Of a DNA stretch of 64,000 nt, positions 33,325-46,286 are shown one piece after another. Positions within the stretch are counted from its first letter, which is position 1, and the number at the start of each line of letters is the position of its first letter. The translations under genes were made by a program, and so were the position numbers. Origin of the DNA: Cydia pomonella (taxonomy: Eukaryota > Arthropoda > Insecta > Lepidoptera > Tortricidae); assembly GCF_033807575.1 (NCBI RefSeq), contig NC_084719.1:1054001-1118000 (forward strand), given 5' to 3'. Below the pieces are notes generated by a model. That model had not been told where the DNA came from and did not search any database. It saw only the letters and a list, made by a program, of their open reading frames with translations.

Positions 33325-35148
33325 ATTAGTTTTTTTTATTATATGACTAACTATCAAACTAAGCACAAAAACAGTTAAAAAGGTCTCAATAAGTTGTATG
33401 TAAGTGAAAGTGTTTATGTGAGGGTATGTGTGTATATATGTGAGTATGTATGTATGAATATGTGCGTGTGTATAACTACGAAATGTGAGAGAAAACAAAA
33501 TAAAAGAAAAGTAGCTGTAGAAGTTATTCATCTTTCGGGAGCAGACGCAATTGAATATTGTCGTCTACTACAGTCATTTCAAAAAATCCTCTGACTCATC
33601 ATAGTTCCAAGAAAGTAGTAGGGGTTGGATATGCCTTTTTGCTTCAGTTAAGTTACAGTGCCTTATGTCGCAGATTTTTACTAATTTATTGTATAAATGC
33701 GGAAAGAGATAAGCCGAGAATCTCATAGCAAAAGCAGTTTTAACAAGGGGCTTGGGAATTTTGTACACTCTTTTTAGTATCATGTCTTGTAGATTAGGCG
33801 GACGACTGACCATATTGTGTACGTAAAGGGAAGCACGCAGTAAAAACAATCTACGAACACTTAAGACGTGCGCTTTAATAAAAAGTTCAGAAGTAGAATA
33901 CCGTCGGGGGAGTCCTAGGCAGACTTTCAGAACTGCTCTTTGTGCTCGCTCTAAAGTGATTAAAGTTGATTTAGTAGAACCACCCCAAGCGAGTATACAA
34001 TAACTTAAAATAGACTGACACAGAGCCAAATATACAACTCTAAGCAGGTGAGTATCCGCAACCTCCCGTAAAAGTTTCATAGTGTATATAAGTTTGCGAA
34101 CCCTACCAGACGTCGCTGAAATATGTTTTTTAAAGTTAAGGTTCTCGTCGACTATAACGCCTAAGTATCTGAGTGAACTGGTTCTATTTATACCGTCACA
34201 GGAGCACGCAGAGGTAGGCGGTGTTATGCAAATGTGACTGTGGATTTTAAGACAAGAAATGGCAGGTGGAGGACATGATGCCGCTGTTTTATGAAATCCG
34301 ATAAATTTTGATTTGTCAGTGTTAAGGGTTAAAAGATTCTGGTTTAGCCAAGTGGATAGTCGTTGTAACCCTGCTGTAGCCACATCATAGGCGTCCCGCC
34401 ATGAGTCACCATGAAACACTATGGCTGTGTCATCGGCGTAACATAAAACTTCACTATTTTTAAGGTCTAGCGACATGATGTCGTTGATATATGCAATGAA
34501 TAACGTAGGACCAAGTATGCTGCCTTGTGGTACGCCGAATATCACAGGCTTCGCAGCACTAGTGACGTTTCCTATTTTAATATGCTGGCTTCTACTCGTA
34601 AGATAGCTAGAAAACCAATCCAACGATTTTCCACGGATTCCAAAAGCCTCCAGTTTTCTGAGCAGGATGGGAATCGACACCGTGTCAAAGGCTTTTGCCA
34701 AATCGAGGAAAACACCAATGCATTCTTTGCCTTCATCAATATGTGAAACGACAAGCTCTGTTAATTTTTTTACAGCCTCATCCGTAGACTTTCCTTGGCG
34801 AAAGCCAAATTGACGGTCAGACAGGAGCTGATTTTTTTCCAGGAATTGGACAAGACGCTTGTGTACTAGCCGTTCAAGTAGTTTAGAATAAGCTCCAAGG
34901 AGTGAGATCGGCCGGTAGTTGTTTGGTGTATTAGTAGGCCCACCTTTGTGTATTGGAACTACGGCAGCGGTCTTCCAATCTTGAGGAAATAAACCCAACG
35001 AGAAACTAAGGTTAAAAATAGCCGAAAGTGGAGGAGATATAACATCACTAATAGATCTTAAAAGTCTATTACTTATACCATCTTGACCAGAGGCACTTTT
35101 AAGGTCTAATCTAAGTATAAGACTTTGAACTTCGTTCGGATCTGTAGG
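33325..35148 (-). mobile_element. 5'-truncated LINE with open reverse transcriptase frame
   Basis: On the minus strand an uninterrupted frame of about 525 codons runs from 35148 to 33574. It starts inside the reverse transcriptase domain (LKSASGQDGISNRLL), followed by NNYRPISLL, FGFRQGKSTDEA, the catalytic FLDLAKAFDTV, GVPQGSILGP and CYADDTAIVF, then the thumb and C-terminal region. Two stops just upstream of 35148 mark the truncation point. The methionine sometimes assigned at 34998 is a TTG. A short 3' UTR ends near 33325 in an A-rich run. Jockey/CR1-type. The open frame suggests a fairly recent insertion. Confidence 0.88.
33574..35148 (-). pseudogene. Reverse transcriptase ORF2, N-terminally truncated
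   Basis: The protein lacks the endonuclease domain and the first reverse transcriptase blocks. The active-site YADD and the DLAKAFD aspartate are present. With no start codon and no promoter it is not expected to be expressed as functional enzyme. Confidence 0.85.
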
Positions 35149-35317
35149 CTATTACACTTTAAACAATATTACTGAGCAAAAAACAAAGGAATTAATCACG
35201 AGACGTGACTATCAAGATGGCGCTCGAACCGGCATGAGTGACATTGTAACTCTGACCCTTAAATTGACATTTTATGTGACGTTTCTTATAGGTACATATT
35301 TTACGACAGAGTATAAC

Positions 35318-35700
35318 TTACGAGTATTTTACTACTACTACTACTACTCCTCTGGCGCAGCGACCCAAAGTGTGTCTTGGCCTCCAACACTACTGCTCGC
35401 CACTGATCCCGGTCCTGTGCAGTTTCTCGCCAGTCTCCAACCTGGAGCTCGCGCAGATCCGAGTCCACCACATCCGCCCATCGATACCTAGGTCGACCGG
35501 CCGGGCGGCGTGCTGTCGGTTTTCCCTCAAACGCTCTTTTCACCGCCCGATCGGCTCCCATTCGCTCTAGATGACCGAGCCACCGCAGCCTTTGCGCCTT
35601 TGTGACACCCATGATATTTGGCTCAGCTACTATCTGTTCGACTTCGACGTTTTTGCGGATTCTCCAGCTGCCATCGGGTCGCTGCGTTGGGCCGAGGAGT
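35318..35700 (-). mobile_element. RTE-like LINE C-terminal fragment
   Basis: The minus-strand frame reads VTKAQRLRWLGHLERMGADR, AGRPRYRWADVVDSDLREL and TAQDRDQWRAVVLEAKTHFG, the C-terminus of insect RTE/BovB-type elements. It ends in an (AGT)n tract at 35330-35349, matching the simple-repeat tails of that clade. Confidence 0.8.
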
Positions 35701-35924
35701 ATTTTAATTAATTTAAATGCTGGCAGTAAACCATAGAGACATAGCTCTTTTAGATAAAACATTCTAATTGGTGGACATTTACCATATTATGAAAGAGGCG
35801 GATCTGCGCGAACATCGAGTCAACAATTGGCGAGATTGCACAGGACCGAGAAATGTGGCGCTGTCATGTGTCGAGGCCAAGTCTCATTTTAGGTCGCTGA
35901 GCCAATGAAGTAAGTATTATGAAA

Positions 35925-36373
35925 TTATAGTTGTTAGCTTTGTAGCTGGCCCCCAACGGCTTATCCTTTGTCTATTGTTAACTAAAACCGCGCGTGCCAC
36001 TTACCTGCAAAAAAAGGGCCGGGTAACTTTAAGCGGTTATTTCATTAGAACTCCTATGGTAACCGAAATAAGATTCAAAATTAACAAATTGAAAAATAAT
36101 TTGAGATTTCTTGTGTGGTCCCTATACGGTTACTGAGTGCCGGCGAGTCGAACGCTACCGAACCAGTCTAAAATGTGTCCCCGATATGCGGAACAAAGGC
36201 GCGTTATTGGAGAGCGCACGTACACTGGTTTTTTGAGCTTTGGACTAGCCCGCGCTCAGGTGCCAATTAGAATTTACGATACTTTTTTTTGCAGGTAGTG
36301 GCACGCGCGGTTTTAGTTAACAATAGACAAAGGATAAGCCGTTGCGGGCCAGCTACAAAGCTAACAACTATAA
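35925..36373. mobile_element. MITE with ~90-bp inverted arms, 449 bp
   Basis: Arms 35925-36015 and 36283-36373 differ by about one substitution and one indel. Both start TTATAGTTGTTAGCTTTGTA. The near identity suggests a recent insertion. The target duplication is not clear because the ends themselves are TA-rich. Confidence 0.9.
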
Positions 36374-36941
36374 CATTGTTGTTAAGATGACGCATCGTTA
36401 AAACATAAAATCAGAAAATGCGGCGGTTGCTTGCTTCCCGAATCCCGCGCTCATCCCGATGCTTCACGCGTAGTGAATTTGCTTTTGCGCTAGCTTATTA
36501 TATAAGGTCGTATACGGCAAAACGAGTTTAACCGCTTAAAGTAATAAAAACAAGAATTAATCGAAAAATCCAGCTACAGAATTGAAGTGTGTGTTTAGAC
36601 TAATCTACACGTAAAATTTAGAGGCTTGAATCGGTCTCATTTGCCTGTACAGTGAAAATGTTTGTTTAAAAACAGGCATCTTTGATACGATTTTCTCTGC
36701 TATACGAGGTAACCAATCGTGTAACAGCTGCTACAGAAATGAAGTCGGTGCCATGAATAACTGTTTCATTAAACAATACTTTCATGAGTTTTCTAATTGC
36801 TGAAATAAATCAAGATACCTGACGCAAAAATTTATAATGCGTCGTAAATAATAATAATATCGTTAATACTTATACCGAAACTTTTTACTGGTATTTTGCT
36901 GCTTAAAATCTATGTATTTTCCATATTTAAATGGTGTAAGC

Positions 36942-37199
36942 AAAAATAAATAAATAAATATTATAGGACATTATTACACAAATTGACTAAGGCCCACATT
37001 AAGCTCAATAAGGCTTGTGTTGAGGGTACTTAGACAACGATATATATAATATATAAATACTTAAATACATAGAAAACACCCATGACTTAGGAACAAATAT
37101 CCATGCTCATCACACGAATAAATGCCCATACCAGGATTTGAACCCGGGACCATCGGCTTCGTAGGCAGGGTCACTACCCACTAGGCCAAACTAGTCGTC
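36942..37199 (-). mobile_element. tRNA-derived SINE, family A copy 6
   Basis: A full-length minus-strand copy with B box and an (AAAT)n tail on its left. Confidence 0.9.
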
Positions 37200-37203
37200 A
37201 AAA

Positions 37204-38065
37204 AGTTTTAAAACAATGTAACGGAAAATGTAATGCAAGTTTATTAAAAATACGTTATAACTTCAAAAAAGATAACAAATCGAATAACCAGATTTCTACT
37301 AGCTCGCTTGCTAATAAAAATGGCAATAAAGTGTATCACATCACATCAGCATCGGATCTCGGTCGGAAACAAAAGAAAATCAACCATTCTCAACACTGAA
37401 GTGTTTTGAAATTTCCAGTTAGAATGCAATAGAAATTGTATCCAATGTTCTGTAGTGATGCTGCTGGGGAAATATTTTTTCATTATTTTCGGTAATTGCT
37501 GGAATGTTGCATACAATATTATAGAGAAATAAGTTTAGTGATGGCAGGGTTTTATTACGTTTTACTTCATTGTTATATGGGGTAAGAAAAACGCTGGGAC
37601 AAGAGAAAAACATGTAGGGAATCCTCATACAGTTTATTTTGCCGCGAGAAAATTAACCTTTTCTTACCCTAAAATACCTTGTTTAGAAAAGTCTTATTAC
37701 AGTAAGTAAAAAAGTAAAAAAAGTTGTTTTCTCATTATTTCAGGAATGGTAAAACCGACAGTAAAAATATTTTTCTTTAATAAATAAGTACTGTTTTTTT
37801 TATTTATTTAAACGACTATAAGTTAAACACAAAATGCAAGTTACAAATATTTAATTCCAGGAGGCTAATGTTATCGCGGTATAACTTCCGAATAAAAAAC
37901 TTTTACATAAGTAACTTAATCCTATGTAAAATAAAAATAGTAAAAGGAATATTGATTCTATTGGTAAGTAATTGATTATATTTCCGGACATAATGTAAAT
38001 TAAAATGAAACTTTCTCACATGCCATTTCTCATTTAGTTCGTGTTATTTTAATTCGAAGCGAAAG
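37204..38065. other. No recognised feature
   Basis: AT-rich sequence with chance open frames only. I see no gene, RNA or clear repeat. Confidence 0.5.
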
Positions 38066-38068
38066 AAA

Positions 38069-38338
38069 GCGGAGGGAAGTGACCGAGTGGATCTAGCGAA
38101 GTGACGACCGATTTCCAAAGTTCCAATACGAAGTTCGCAAGTTAAAAACTCTGGTTTGCCCTGATGAGTGTTTCCGAAATTATGTACGCAATATCATTTG
38201 ATAGTTACCACTAGCTTTTCGGTGAAGGAAAATATGAAAGCAAAGAAATTCAAATGTGTGTACGCGTAGTCCGCAACCCGCATTGTGTCAGCGGAGCCCA
38301 AGTCCTCATGAGCTTTAAATAGGCTGAATTATTATTTT
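38069..38338 (+). mobile_element. SINE family B copy 2, degraded
   Basis: Retains GTGACCGAGTGG, TACCACTAGCTTTTCGGTGA and TAGGCTGAATTATTATT, with many substitutions and deletions. Confidence 0.75.
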
Positions 38339-39605
38339 AGTCATTTTTCATAATATACTTTGAAGTCATGTTTCCAGAAATATGATAGAATGTGTCTTCG
38401 TACACTGAAATAATCTTGTTTTATAGGTAACTGCATAAACGCGCGTGGAACAAGTTTAAATGTTTGAATAATATAAACAGCTTTTGTTCGCATGCGTGAT
38501 GCCGTCAGATTATTTTCGACCTTGCTGCTAAATATGAATAGTCTAAATATGTATCAGTGCTTATATTTCAGAAAATATAATATGTTCATATTATCTCCTC
38601 ATACTTTTCTTTTTCACCCAGATCTATCAAAATATTCCTGCCTGATAGTCTCTGGCACGTTTAGTATTTCCCGTTTGGAAATATTCCCGAAATCGTCCCA
38701 TCACTAGCTGTAATCACGGAGATATTTTAATGCCTCATCAGTTAACACCTTTTGAATATTTAAATTAGAAATCTAACGACATTTCTCGCTGGAAGGGATT
38801 ACAATATTGTTTTTGAACGGGATTTTACCTCGACGGTATATTTTAAGGATTTATAGCCCTTAAGAAAGGGTTTAAACGAAGTGTTATAGCTTTGCTTTTT
38901 GACGGCATCGTTTTAATTTAGCCTTTATAAACGTTCATTTTTAGGGATATTCAGATTTAGGTTGGTAATTTATTAGGTGCAACGAAACACAGTTAAGTAA
39001 AAACATAATGAAACTCTTAAATTATTTATTTATTTAACCTTTATTGCACAAAAGAAAACCTTACAGTAAAAATGACTTAATGCCATGAGGCTCTTTACCG
39101 GTCAATGCTGATCCACTGAGCGAAATATTGGCCAGCTTTCTGGTCAGCCGAAGCTTCTATTCACCAACTCCTTAGAGACAACGCGCGCTAGGTCCCCACG
39201 GCTCAAGGGTTTCAATCCAAAACGTCCCAAATATTTAGCTACCACCAAAGTATGTACTTGCAAACCTTGGGGCTTTTTTATCAGTTATTAGCATTATGCA
39301 CATCTTCACACATGTTGTTATAGACATCATGCTCACATGATGCTATGTTTCTTATTTTGGTGTTTCTGGACTGAAATATATTATATAACTTATTACCGCT
39401 TTAGAAAAAAAAATCCTAGCTTTTTCCCGCGGCTTCATCTGCGTGAAATGATGATGCTGATTAATACACTTTATCCTATGACCTTTCCCGGGGTCCAAAG
39501 TATATCCATACCAAAATTCATCGAAATCGGTTCAAAGGTTAAGTATAAAGAGATAACACATAGAAAGAACTGTCTTTTGCATTTATAGTACCTACTAGTA
39601 GGGAA

Positions 39606-39909
39606 TTTTGCGACTTGCAATTCGGAGGTCGCAGGTTTAAACCCCGGCTCGTGTCAATGAGTTTTTTGGAACTTATGTACGAAATATTATTTGATATTTA
39701 CCAATCGCCTTTCGATGACTTAAAACATCGTAAGGAAACCGGACTAATGATAATAAAGCCTAGTTTACCATCTGGGTTGGAAGGTCTGATGGCAGTCGCT
39801 TTCTTAAAAACTAGTGCCTACGCCAATACTTGGAATTAGTTGCCAAGCTGAACCCAGACTCCCATGAGCCGTGGCAAAAATCAGGAACAACGCGAGGAAG
39901 ATGATGATG
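39606..39909 (+). mobile_element. SINE family B variant with different 3' body
   Basis: The head (TTCGGAGGTCGCAGGTTTAA) and the GGAACTTATGTACGAAATAT block match family B. The 3' half (GGTTGGAAGGTCTGATGGCA, then CTAGTGCCTACGCCAATACT) matches instead the copy at 50405-50630. Confidence 0.72.
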
Positions 39910-40413
39910 CAGGAGTTTACCAGTTTTTAACGTTATTCATTTTAAATTGATATTTTTCCCATTTCCCAAAACCGAAACTCCCCGTTGCCCCTCACTAATT
40001 TTAAACAAATATGGCGCAACAGTTTCTTCTATCATTAAATACACATGAATTGCCAACTGAATTATGTAAGGTACAGCAAAAAGGAAACATAAATTAAAAT
40101 CGTTAAAACCGTTACCGTTTCTTGGCTCCCAGCGCACTAACGTCTCCGCCCAAAGACTTGTTTTACAAGCGATTTCTATCGCCTTTTATATTTACCAAAA
40201 CGTCTTATCTGTATAACAATATTGTAACTACATACGACGTTTAAGTATTAAAGGGCAGCCTGATATCTGATTGGCCGCGCGGAGGCAAAAAAACATACAT
40301 TTGCTCATATTATTTCCGTAGTGCAATGCCAAAACGTTTTGCAGATTTTGAAATGGCGAAATTGTTGTTATTTATAGTTTTGTGTTAACTTTTTGTATGA
40401 AAATGGTAATGTC

Positions 40414-40683
40414 GGCCCGATTCGAATAATGAGATTTGATAAAGAAAAGATAACAATAAGTTCTGGTAACGATAGGTTCTCATCTAGATATCGTTTGTAT
40501 GTCGTATAATTGACAGAAGCAGCTCGATTCGGGCAACCAATGTCACTTTGACGTTAGAAATATCGTAGATAGATCTTATTTGGATCACAGCGGAATCGAA
40601 ATAAACGTCAATTTTGACATGTCGTTTAGTCATCGATCTTTTAAAGATCTTAAACATGTCTTAATCATTCTTCGAATCGGGCC
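40414..40683. mobile_element. MITE, 270 bp
   Basis: Terminal inverted repeats of about 22 bp start GGCCCGATTCGAA, followed by AATGA. No coding content; target duplication not resolved. Confidence 0.75.
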
Positions 40684-41179
40684 GTGTATATGCTTTAAGA
40701 ACACCTCCTCTCTTCGTAGTTGGTACGGTTACAGATTTTTTTTTATCCATTTAGGATTCAAGTAGTAGTAGTACAAAACACTTTATTGTACAAAACAATT
40801 ACACAACACAGAGAGAATACAGTAAACGTGTACCGTGACCTTATCCTCTTAAGGGATCTCATCCAGTTAACCTTTAAGCGACTGAGATAGATACGAAATG
40901 GTAGTCAAACTAAGATAATATGTACATAACTACAAATATATTAAAATATAAAACTTCACAATCCTACCTACGTTTCATCCAATTGAAATTAATTTGATAG
41001 CCATAGCGTCGCTACAGACTGGCACTGCCTCAGCGGAGATGGCAACGCGTTCCTTAGCTTCACATAGTGTACCGTGAATGATTTATTGTAAGACCTTTGT
41101 TTGTGGGGAGCAATAGCGAGCGAAAGCTCCGCACTAGATCGCAACCGGTGGTCACTTCCATCCGCCCGAAATCAGAGGG

Positions 41180-41275
41180 TTTACCGCGAACCACGTTCGA
41201 CGTATTGCCTCCCTTTCACACTTACGTACGAATTTACAAGCACAACAGAAATGCAACACGTTGGACGTTCGAGTA
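41180..41275. repeat. Fragment of the 187-bp MITE family
   Basis: Shares TACCGCGAACCACGTTCGAC and TTGCCTCCC with 20759-20945. The termini are missing. Confidence 0.6.
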
Positions 41276-42189
41276 AATTTAGTTGTCAATACTAATGTCG
41301 AATGTAAAGTAAACCGTAAATGGCTAAACAATTAAAGTCCGTGCAGCACGACGAGTTGGTCAAACACGGCTAGTCTTTCTAAGATTGCATTATACTCAAT
41401 GGTGCAGGACGTTAGCCACGGAAGCTGCAATGTAGTCGCCAGTTCGTATCCATTCTCCGCCACTGGATGTTTACAGCCAGTGGAGTTTATAGAGGCGAGT
41501 TAAGAATAGGTTTCCATGACCAATCGCCGGGTGAAAACTTGTATATGTAGTGGTTAACGGCTATGTAGGATGAACCCTCGTGGACGTCAGCTGCCGCTAC
41601 AATGGTGGGTTGAGGAATGGCAGCCACCGAAACACGTACAAAATTATCATCGCCTCCCTTTTGATACTTTGTCAGACGATAGTTCAGACACTATTGTTAA
41701 TTAAAAAATTCGTCAGCCGGTTTTATCGCGGTGGTAAGAATGTCAGCAGGTCGCATGCAAATGTAAAAAATAAGCGCTTTATGATAGCAATAACAAATCA
41801 TGAAACTTTGCATGTAGCATTTAATCAGGTGAAATGCCTGAAACGCCATAAACAAATTACGCAATTTACACATTACGCATACTTTGCTGAAATAAAGTGG
41901 TAAGGCGTGTATTTTTTACACGTAAATTTTACAGCTGACGGTCTTTCCACCGCGATACTACTAGCTGACGGTTTTTTTATTAAGTCAAATGACACGTTAA
42001 TAACGATATTTAAGACAAACAATTGTTGACATGACAGAAAGTGTAAAACATCTTGTCAGAAACTCAACTATATTTTCTTTTAGGATTAGGTTAGGTTAGG
42101 GATAGGGTAGAAAAGAAACTCTGGGTCCGTGGGAGCCTAGCGCGCGTCGCCCTTATGAGGAGCAGTCAGAGCGGCTTATAGGGGCTTTT

Positions 42190-42265
42190 GGTGACCAGCG
42201 GATCGGCATTGCTATCCAGGCGGGGCAATGTAGCCAGCCTTCTGGGCACCCTACCGAGCGACTTC
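42190..42265 (+). pseudogene. Coding remnant with QRIGIAIQ motif
   Basis: Reads DQRIGIAIQ and, after removal of one extra G in a GGGG run, ASLLGTLPSDFDF. The same peptide type (AQRISIAIQRGNAAS) recurs at 57768-57828. Probably retroelement-derived. Family not identified. Confidence 0.4.
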
Positions 42266-42822
42266 GACTTCGGCAAAAAAAAATTATTTATAAGTTTTTA
42301 ATTGAAGTGTTTTTATTATGTTTTACTGTTTTTTTGTTGTGAGAAAATAAATGCTGTTATAAAATTAATAGGTACGACACTTTGTAATTTATATGAAGTA
42401 AAAAGATTAACATCGTACGCATTTTATAGCGAATATTTAACGCTTAACTTCAACCATCTCATTTTAATGCACTTCACGTAAACACCAAAAGTGCAATTTT
42501 GTACTTTAACAACCCGCATCAGTCGTAAAGAGCGTCGTTAAGTTCAGTTTAGTGTTGCACTCTGTTGCATTATGGCGCAACTAATAGAGTGAGCTGCATC
42601 TACATGTCATTGAAGAAAGCTGATAAACCTAAAATTGTCTTCGGTTACCGCGATATATAAGAAATAAAACTGTTTAGATGGATTATATGGCGTATAATTA
42701 ATTTAAAGTACATCTCGAATTTTATAATCCACATAAATAGTTTTATTTCCTAATAAAACTAATTGTAATGACGCTTTTCTAGATTTCATACGATAAATCT
42801 TGATATAGTCTGGCGAGACATG

Positions 42823-43218
42823 GACGCTCACTAAGGAGGCTGTGCATAAAATCTGTGTAGCACAGAGAGCCATGGAGCGCGCCATGCTCGGTATCAAGCT
42901 TCAAGATCGAGTAAGGAATGTCGAGATCGGTCGTCGCACCAAGGTGCTAGACGTGGGTTGCGTCATTACCAACCTAAAATGGAGTTGGGCGGGACATGTT
43001 GCTAGGCAGAGTGATGGCAGGTGGACTAAAATGTTAACGGAATGGTGGCCGCTTTCGGATGAAAGAAGCCCCTGGCGTCCGTTGGCTCGTTGGGTGGACG
43101 ACATTCGGAAAATTGCGGGACACTTGTGGATGCGATTAGCTCAGGATCGGGACCAGTGGCGTACTGGAAGAGAGGCCTATGCTCAGCAGTGGGCGATAAA
43201 AGGCTGATATGATGATGA
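42823..43218 (+). mobile_element. RTE-like LINE C-terminal fragment
   Basis: The frame shows AQRAMERAMLGIKLQDRVRN, LKWSWAGHVARQSDGRW and RWVDDIRKIAG, then QDRDQWRTGREAYAQQWA, the C-terminal region of insect RTE elements. It ends in a short (ATG)n tail at 43208-43220. Confidence 0.85.
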
Positions 43219-43227
43219 TGATAGTCT

Positions 43228-43498
43228 GTCCGTTTTTAAGGTTCCGTGGGTAAAACGGGACCCTATTCTAAGACTCCGCTGTCCGTCCATCTGTTCGTCA
43301 GTCACCATGAACCGTGATAGTTAAACAGTTGAAATTTTCACAGAATATATTTCTGTTGCCGCTATAACAACAAATACTAAAAAACAGAATAAAATAAATA
43401 TTTAAGGAGGCTCCCATACAACGAACGTGATTTTTTACTCATTTTTATAGATAATGGTACGGAACTCTTCGTGCGCGAGTCCAACTCGCACTTGTTTA
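43228..43498 (-). repeat. Dispersed repeat, reverse copy
   Basis: Reverse-strand relative of 20334-20563: on the minus strand it runs from AAACAAGTGCGAGTTGGACT to CGGAGTCTTAGAATAGG. Confidence 0.75.
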
Positions 43499-43798
43499 TT
43501 CTAAGATCAAGTTCGCTATACATTTACTACACCTACTAAATTGGACTGCCTAATATTCCCTAATATCCAAACCATCCAGATTATGTCTCTCTCTTCATAT
43601 CTTCCGAGAAAAGCCCTACGAAAAGCATTTTCTTTGGAAATCCCCACAGCCTAATTTACAAACATTAATGATGTTTAGGAAAATGGTATATTTCTATTCT
43701 GCACTCTGTACTCGGGACGAAACAGAATTATTTTCGCAAAGTTATATATTAAAACTACTCCTCGCGTCCTCGCTATTTATTTTTAGTGTAACTGCAAC

Positions 43799-43888
43799 AG
43801 CATATAATACCTCTGGCTCTGGAGTCACAGGCGTCTATAGGCCACGGAGACTGTGCACTTGTTTGCCATCGACGTAGAATAAAAAAAA
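43799..43888 (+). mobile_element. LINE 3' tail fragment
   Basis: Short copy of the GGAGTCACAGGCGTCTATAG tail family with an A-run. Confidence 0.6.
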
Positions 43889-44740
43889 ATTGCGGCCGTA
43901 ATGCGGTCAGCAGTCATGTCGCGCTGCAATACTACTAATATAGCAATACTACATGCAATCTGAATCCGAATGGTAGGTACTTAGGTAGGCTCTGTTGCAT
44001 GATGGCGCCACTAATAGAGGGAGTTGCGTCGACATGTCAATTTACCAGGGACCCAATTAGACCTAAAAACTTCTCGGTTCTTGTCGCCATTTTGCCTTAA
44101 ATTAATTTTGCCTATAATAATTTATAATTTTAATTGCCTTGAAACTTATATGCCTTTCTGACCCAGTTTGAACAGGAGTTTGGCGAATTTATTCAAATGA
44201 ATATCGGTCCCTGGCGCCCAAAATCTAATTTTATAACAACTTTAGTTAGGTACGTATGTAAATAGTACATAAGTTTATTAGTTATTTATAGTTGATGATA
44301 AATTTCTAAAGGTTAATTTTATATATTTACAATATATTTAGACACCAAAGATCGATACCTATCGCAACTTCTAAAAATATTGGCTAATGTTTCATTGGCC
44401 ATATTTTTCGTAATTTTTTCTAAACTTTTTAAAATCACTCTGTGGAAGCCATTGAATTAGTTAGGTTTGATGGTGACTTTTTAATATGATAAATTAAACT
44501 TAGAAAAAGGAATGTTTTGAAACTTTGCGATAAGCAATCTGTGCGTGATCGTACAATAGGATTAATTGGGAACAAAATTTCAAGTCAAATTACTGAGAAT
44601 TGAAACTTGAAAGAAATTACATTTGCGGCTTGCCGAAATATTAATTGTTCGCAGAACTTCATAATTATAAGTCGTCAAGTGGATTACAGGAGAGGATAAT
44701 TTCACAACATTAGAAGTACTGTAATGTAATTGTATTAGAT

Positions 44741-44837
44741 GTAAATAAATAAAATATTACAGATAAATCTTACACAAAACTACCTAGTACACAGTAAGCT
44801 CGATAAGGCTTGTATTGTGCGTACTAGACAAATCTAT
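44741..44837 (-). mobile_element. SINE family A, tail fragment (copy 7)
   Basis: Only the 3' part (ACAGTAAGCTCGATAAGGCT) is present, directly followed by the LINE fragment at 44838. Confidence 0.75.
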
Positions 44838-45125
44838 AACCGGAGCCTATGGATGTCTACAACATCAGAGATATTACATGCGCGTTGCTGACTCTTTAAA
44901 AACCTGTACAACCCGTTTTTGAAGAATCTCATACTGTAGCCCCTCGGGAAAACCTCAGCAGGGAGCTCATTCCACAGCCGAAGGAGGAAATTCCTCTTAA
45001 ACCGCACAGTACGCGACCAGTTAAGTTCTAGGTTGTGAGGATGAACACCCTGCCGACGGCGAGCAGTGCGGTGATAGAAAGCGGCCGTTGGCATCATGTC
45101 AAACAATTCTTTAGGGCACATCCCA
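44838..45125 (-). mobile_element. LINE fragment, ORF2 C-terminus
   Basis: The minus-strand frame reads CPKELFDMMPTAAFYHRTAR, RRQGVHPHNLELNWS and LWNELPAEVFPRGYS, closely matching the fragment at 21786-22195 with a small deletion. Confidence 0.82.
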
Positions 45126-45503
45126 TTTCCCATTTCCATCCCATTTTCATCCCAAACACTTTAATTATTATGAAAACATTTTTTTTTAAGATTTTAATGA
45201 TTATTTTGTTCCAGTTAGCGTATACATAATTTTCCCTTCTTACCTCATTAAGAAATAAACACCTTTCTACCTCGAAATTTCAAATTCAAAGATCGAAGCT
45301 CAGCTTGATGATGATGATAACATTAGAAATTTGAAGACAGTCATATTTTTCATCCTTGATATATCTTCCCCAATTCTTCCCGAAAAGAGCTTTTCAGATC
45401 TGCATTTCAATGTAAAAAACGATCGCGACCTGTTTACCTATGCTCTAAAGATTTTGGAACTTGGAATTTGGAACTATCCTTTCAATAAAAATCAATAATA
45501 ATA

Positions 45504-45768
45504 AAATCAATAAATATTATAGGACATTATTACACAAATTGACTAAGTCCCACAGTAAGCTCAATAAGGCTTGTGTTGAAGGTACTTAGACAACGATATA
45601 TTATATAATATATAAATATTTATAAATACTTAAATACATAGAAAACACCCATGACTCAGGAACAAATATCCATGCTCATCACACAAATACATGCCCTTAC
45701 CAGGATTTGAACCCGGGACCATCAGCTTCGTAGGCAGGGTCACTACCCACTAGGCCACACCGGTCGTC
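45504..45768 (-). mobile_element. tRNA-derived SINE, family A copy 8
   Basis: A full-length minus-strand copy, head at 45768. Confidence 0.9.
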
Positions 45769-45893
45769 CTTTATTTGTACAAATTTCATACAAATAAAGA
45801 AGAGTCCGATTCCAACCTACCTAGGTTGGAATCCGGCGACGTATAGCGACCGCAGACGACAACTGCAGACTTCGTGTCGCTACATATGTCGTT

Positions 45894-46086
45894 ATGTCGC
45901 TGTGTTAGTATCGAACCCGACTGCATATCGCAGTGCCGTATCTAGTTCTACGCGTCCCCGCGTCATGTCGCTGTGTTAGTATCGAACCCGACTGCATATC
46001 GCAGTGCCGTATCTAGTTCTACGCGTCCCCGCGTCATGTCGCTGTGTTAGTATCGAACCCGACTGCATATCGCAGTGCCGTATCTA
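45894..46086 (+). repeat. 71-bp tandem repeat, 2.7 copies
   Basis: Units start at 45894, 45965 and 46036 (ATGTCGCTGTGTTAGTATCG) and are essentially identical, so the expansion is recent. Confidence 0.92.
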
Positions 46087-46286
46087 TTGGTTGCGAGTGT
46101 TTCGTGACGTCAGCGGAACTGCTGATCTGCGGTCGGGCTCGTGTTTTTTCATATGAGTTATCCTGGAATTTGCAACATATATTATTATCTTATTATTTAA
46201 AAAAAAAGATTTTCACTACCGGTCCTCTTTTTTTTTCTAAAAAAACAATTTTCTTTGAATTCTTTGTCTCCTTCATTAGCACTTAA

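Noticed and set aside
42081..42105. Interstitial telomere repeat (TTAGG)n
   Set aside because: Only about three units, with no longer tract and no telomeric retroelement beside it.
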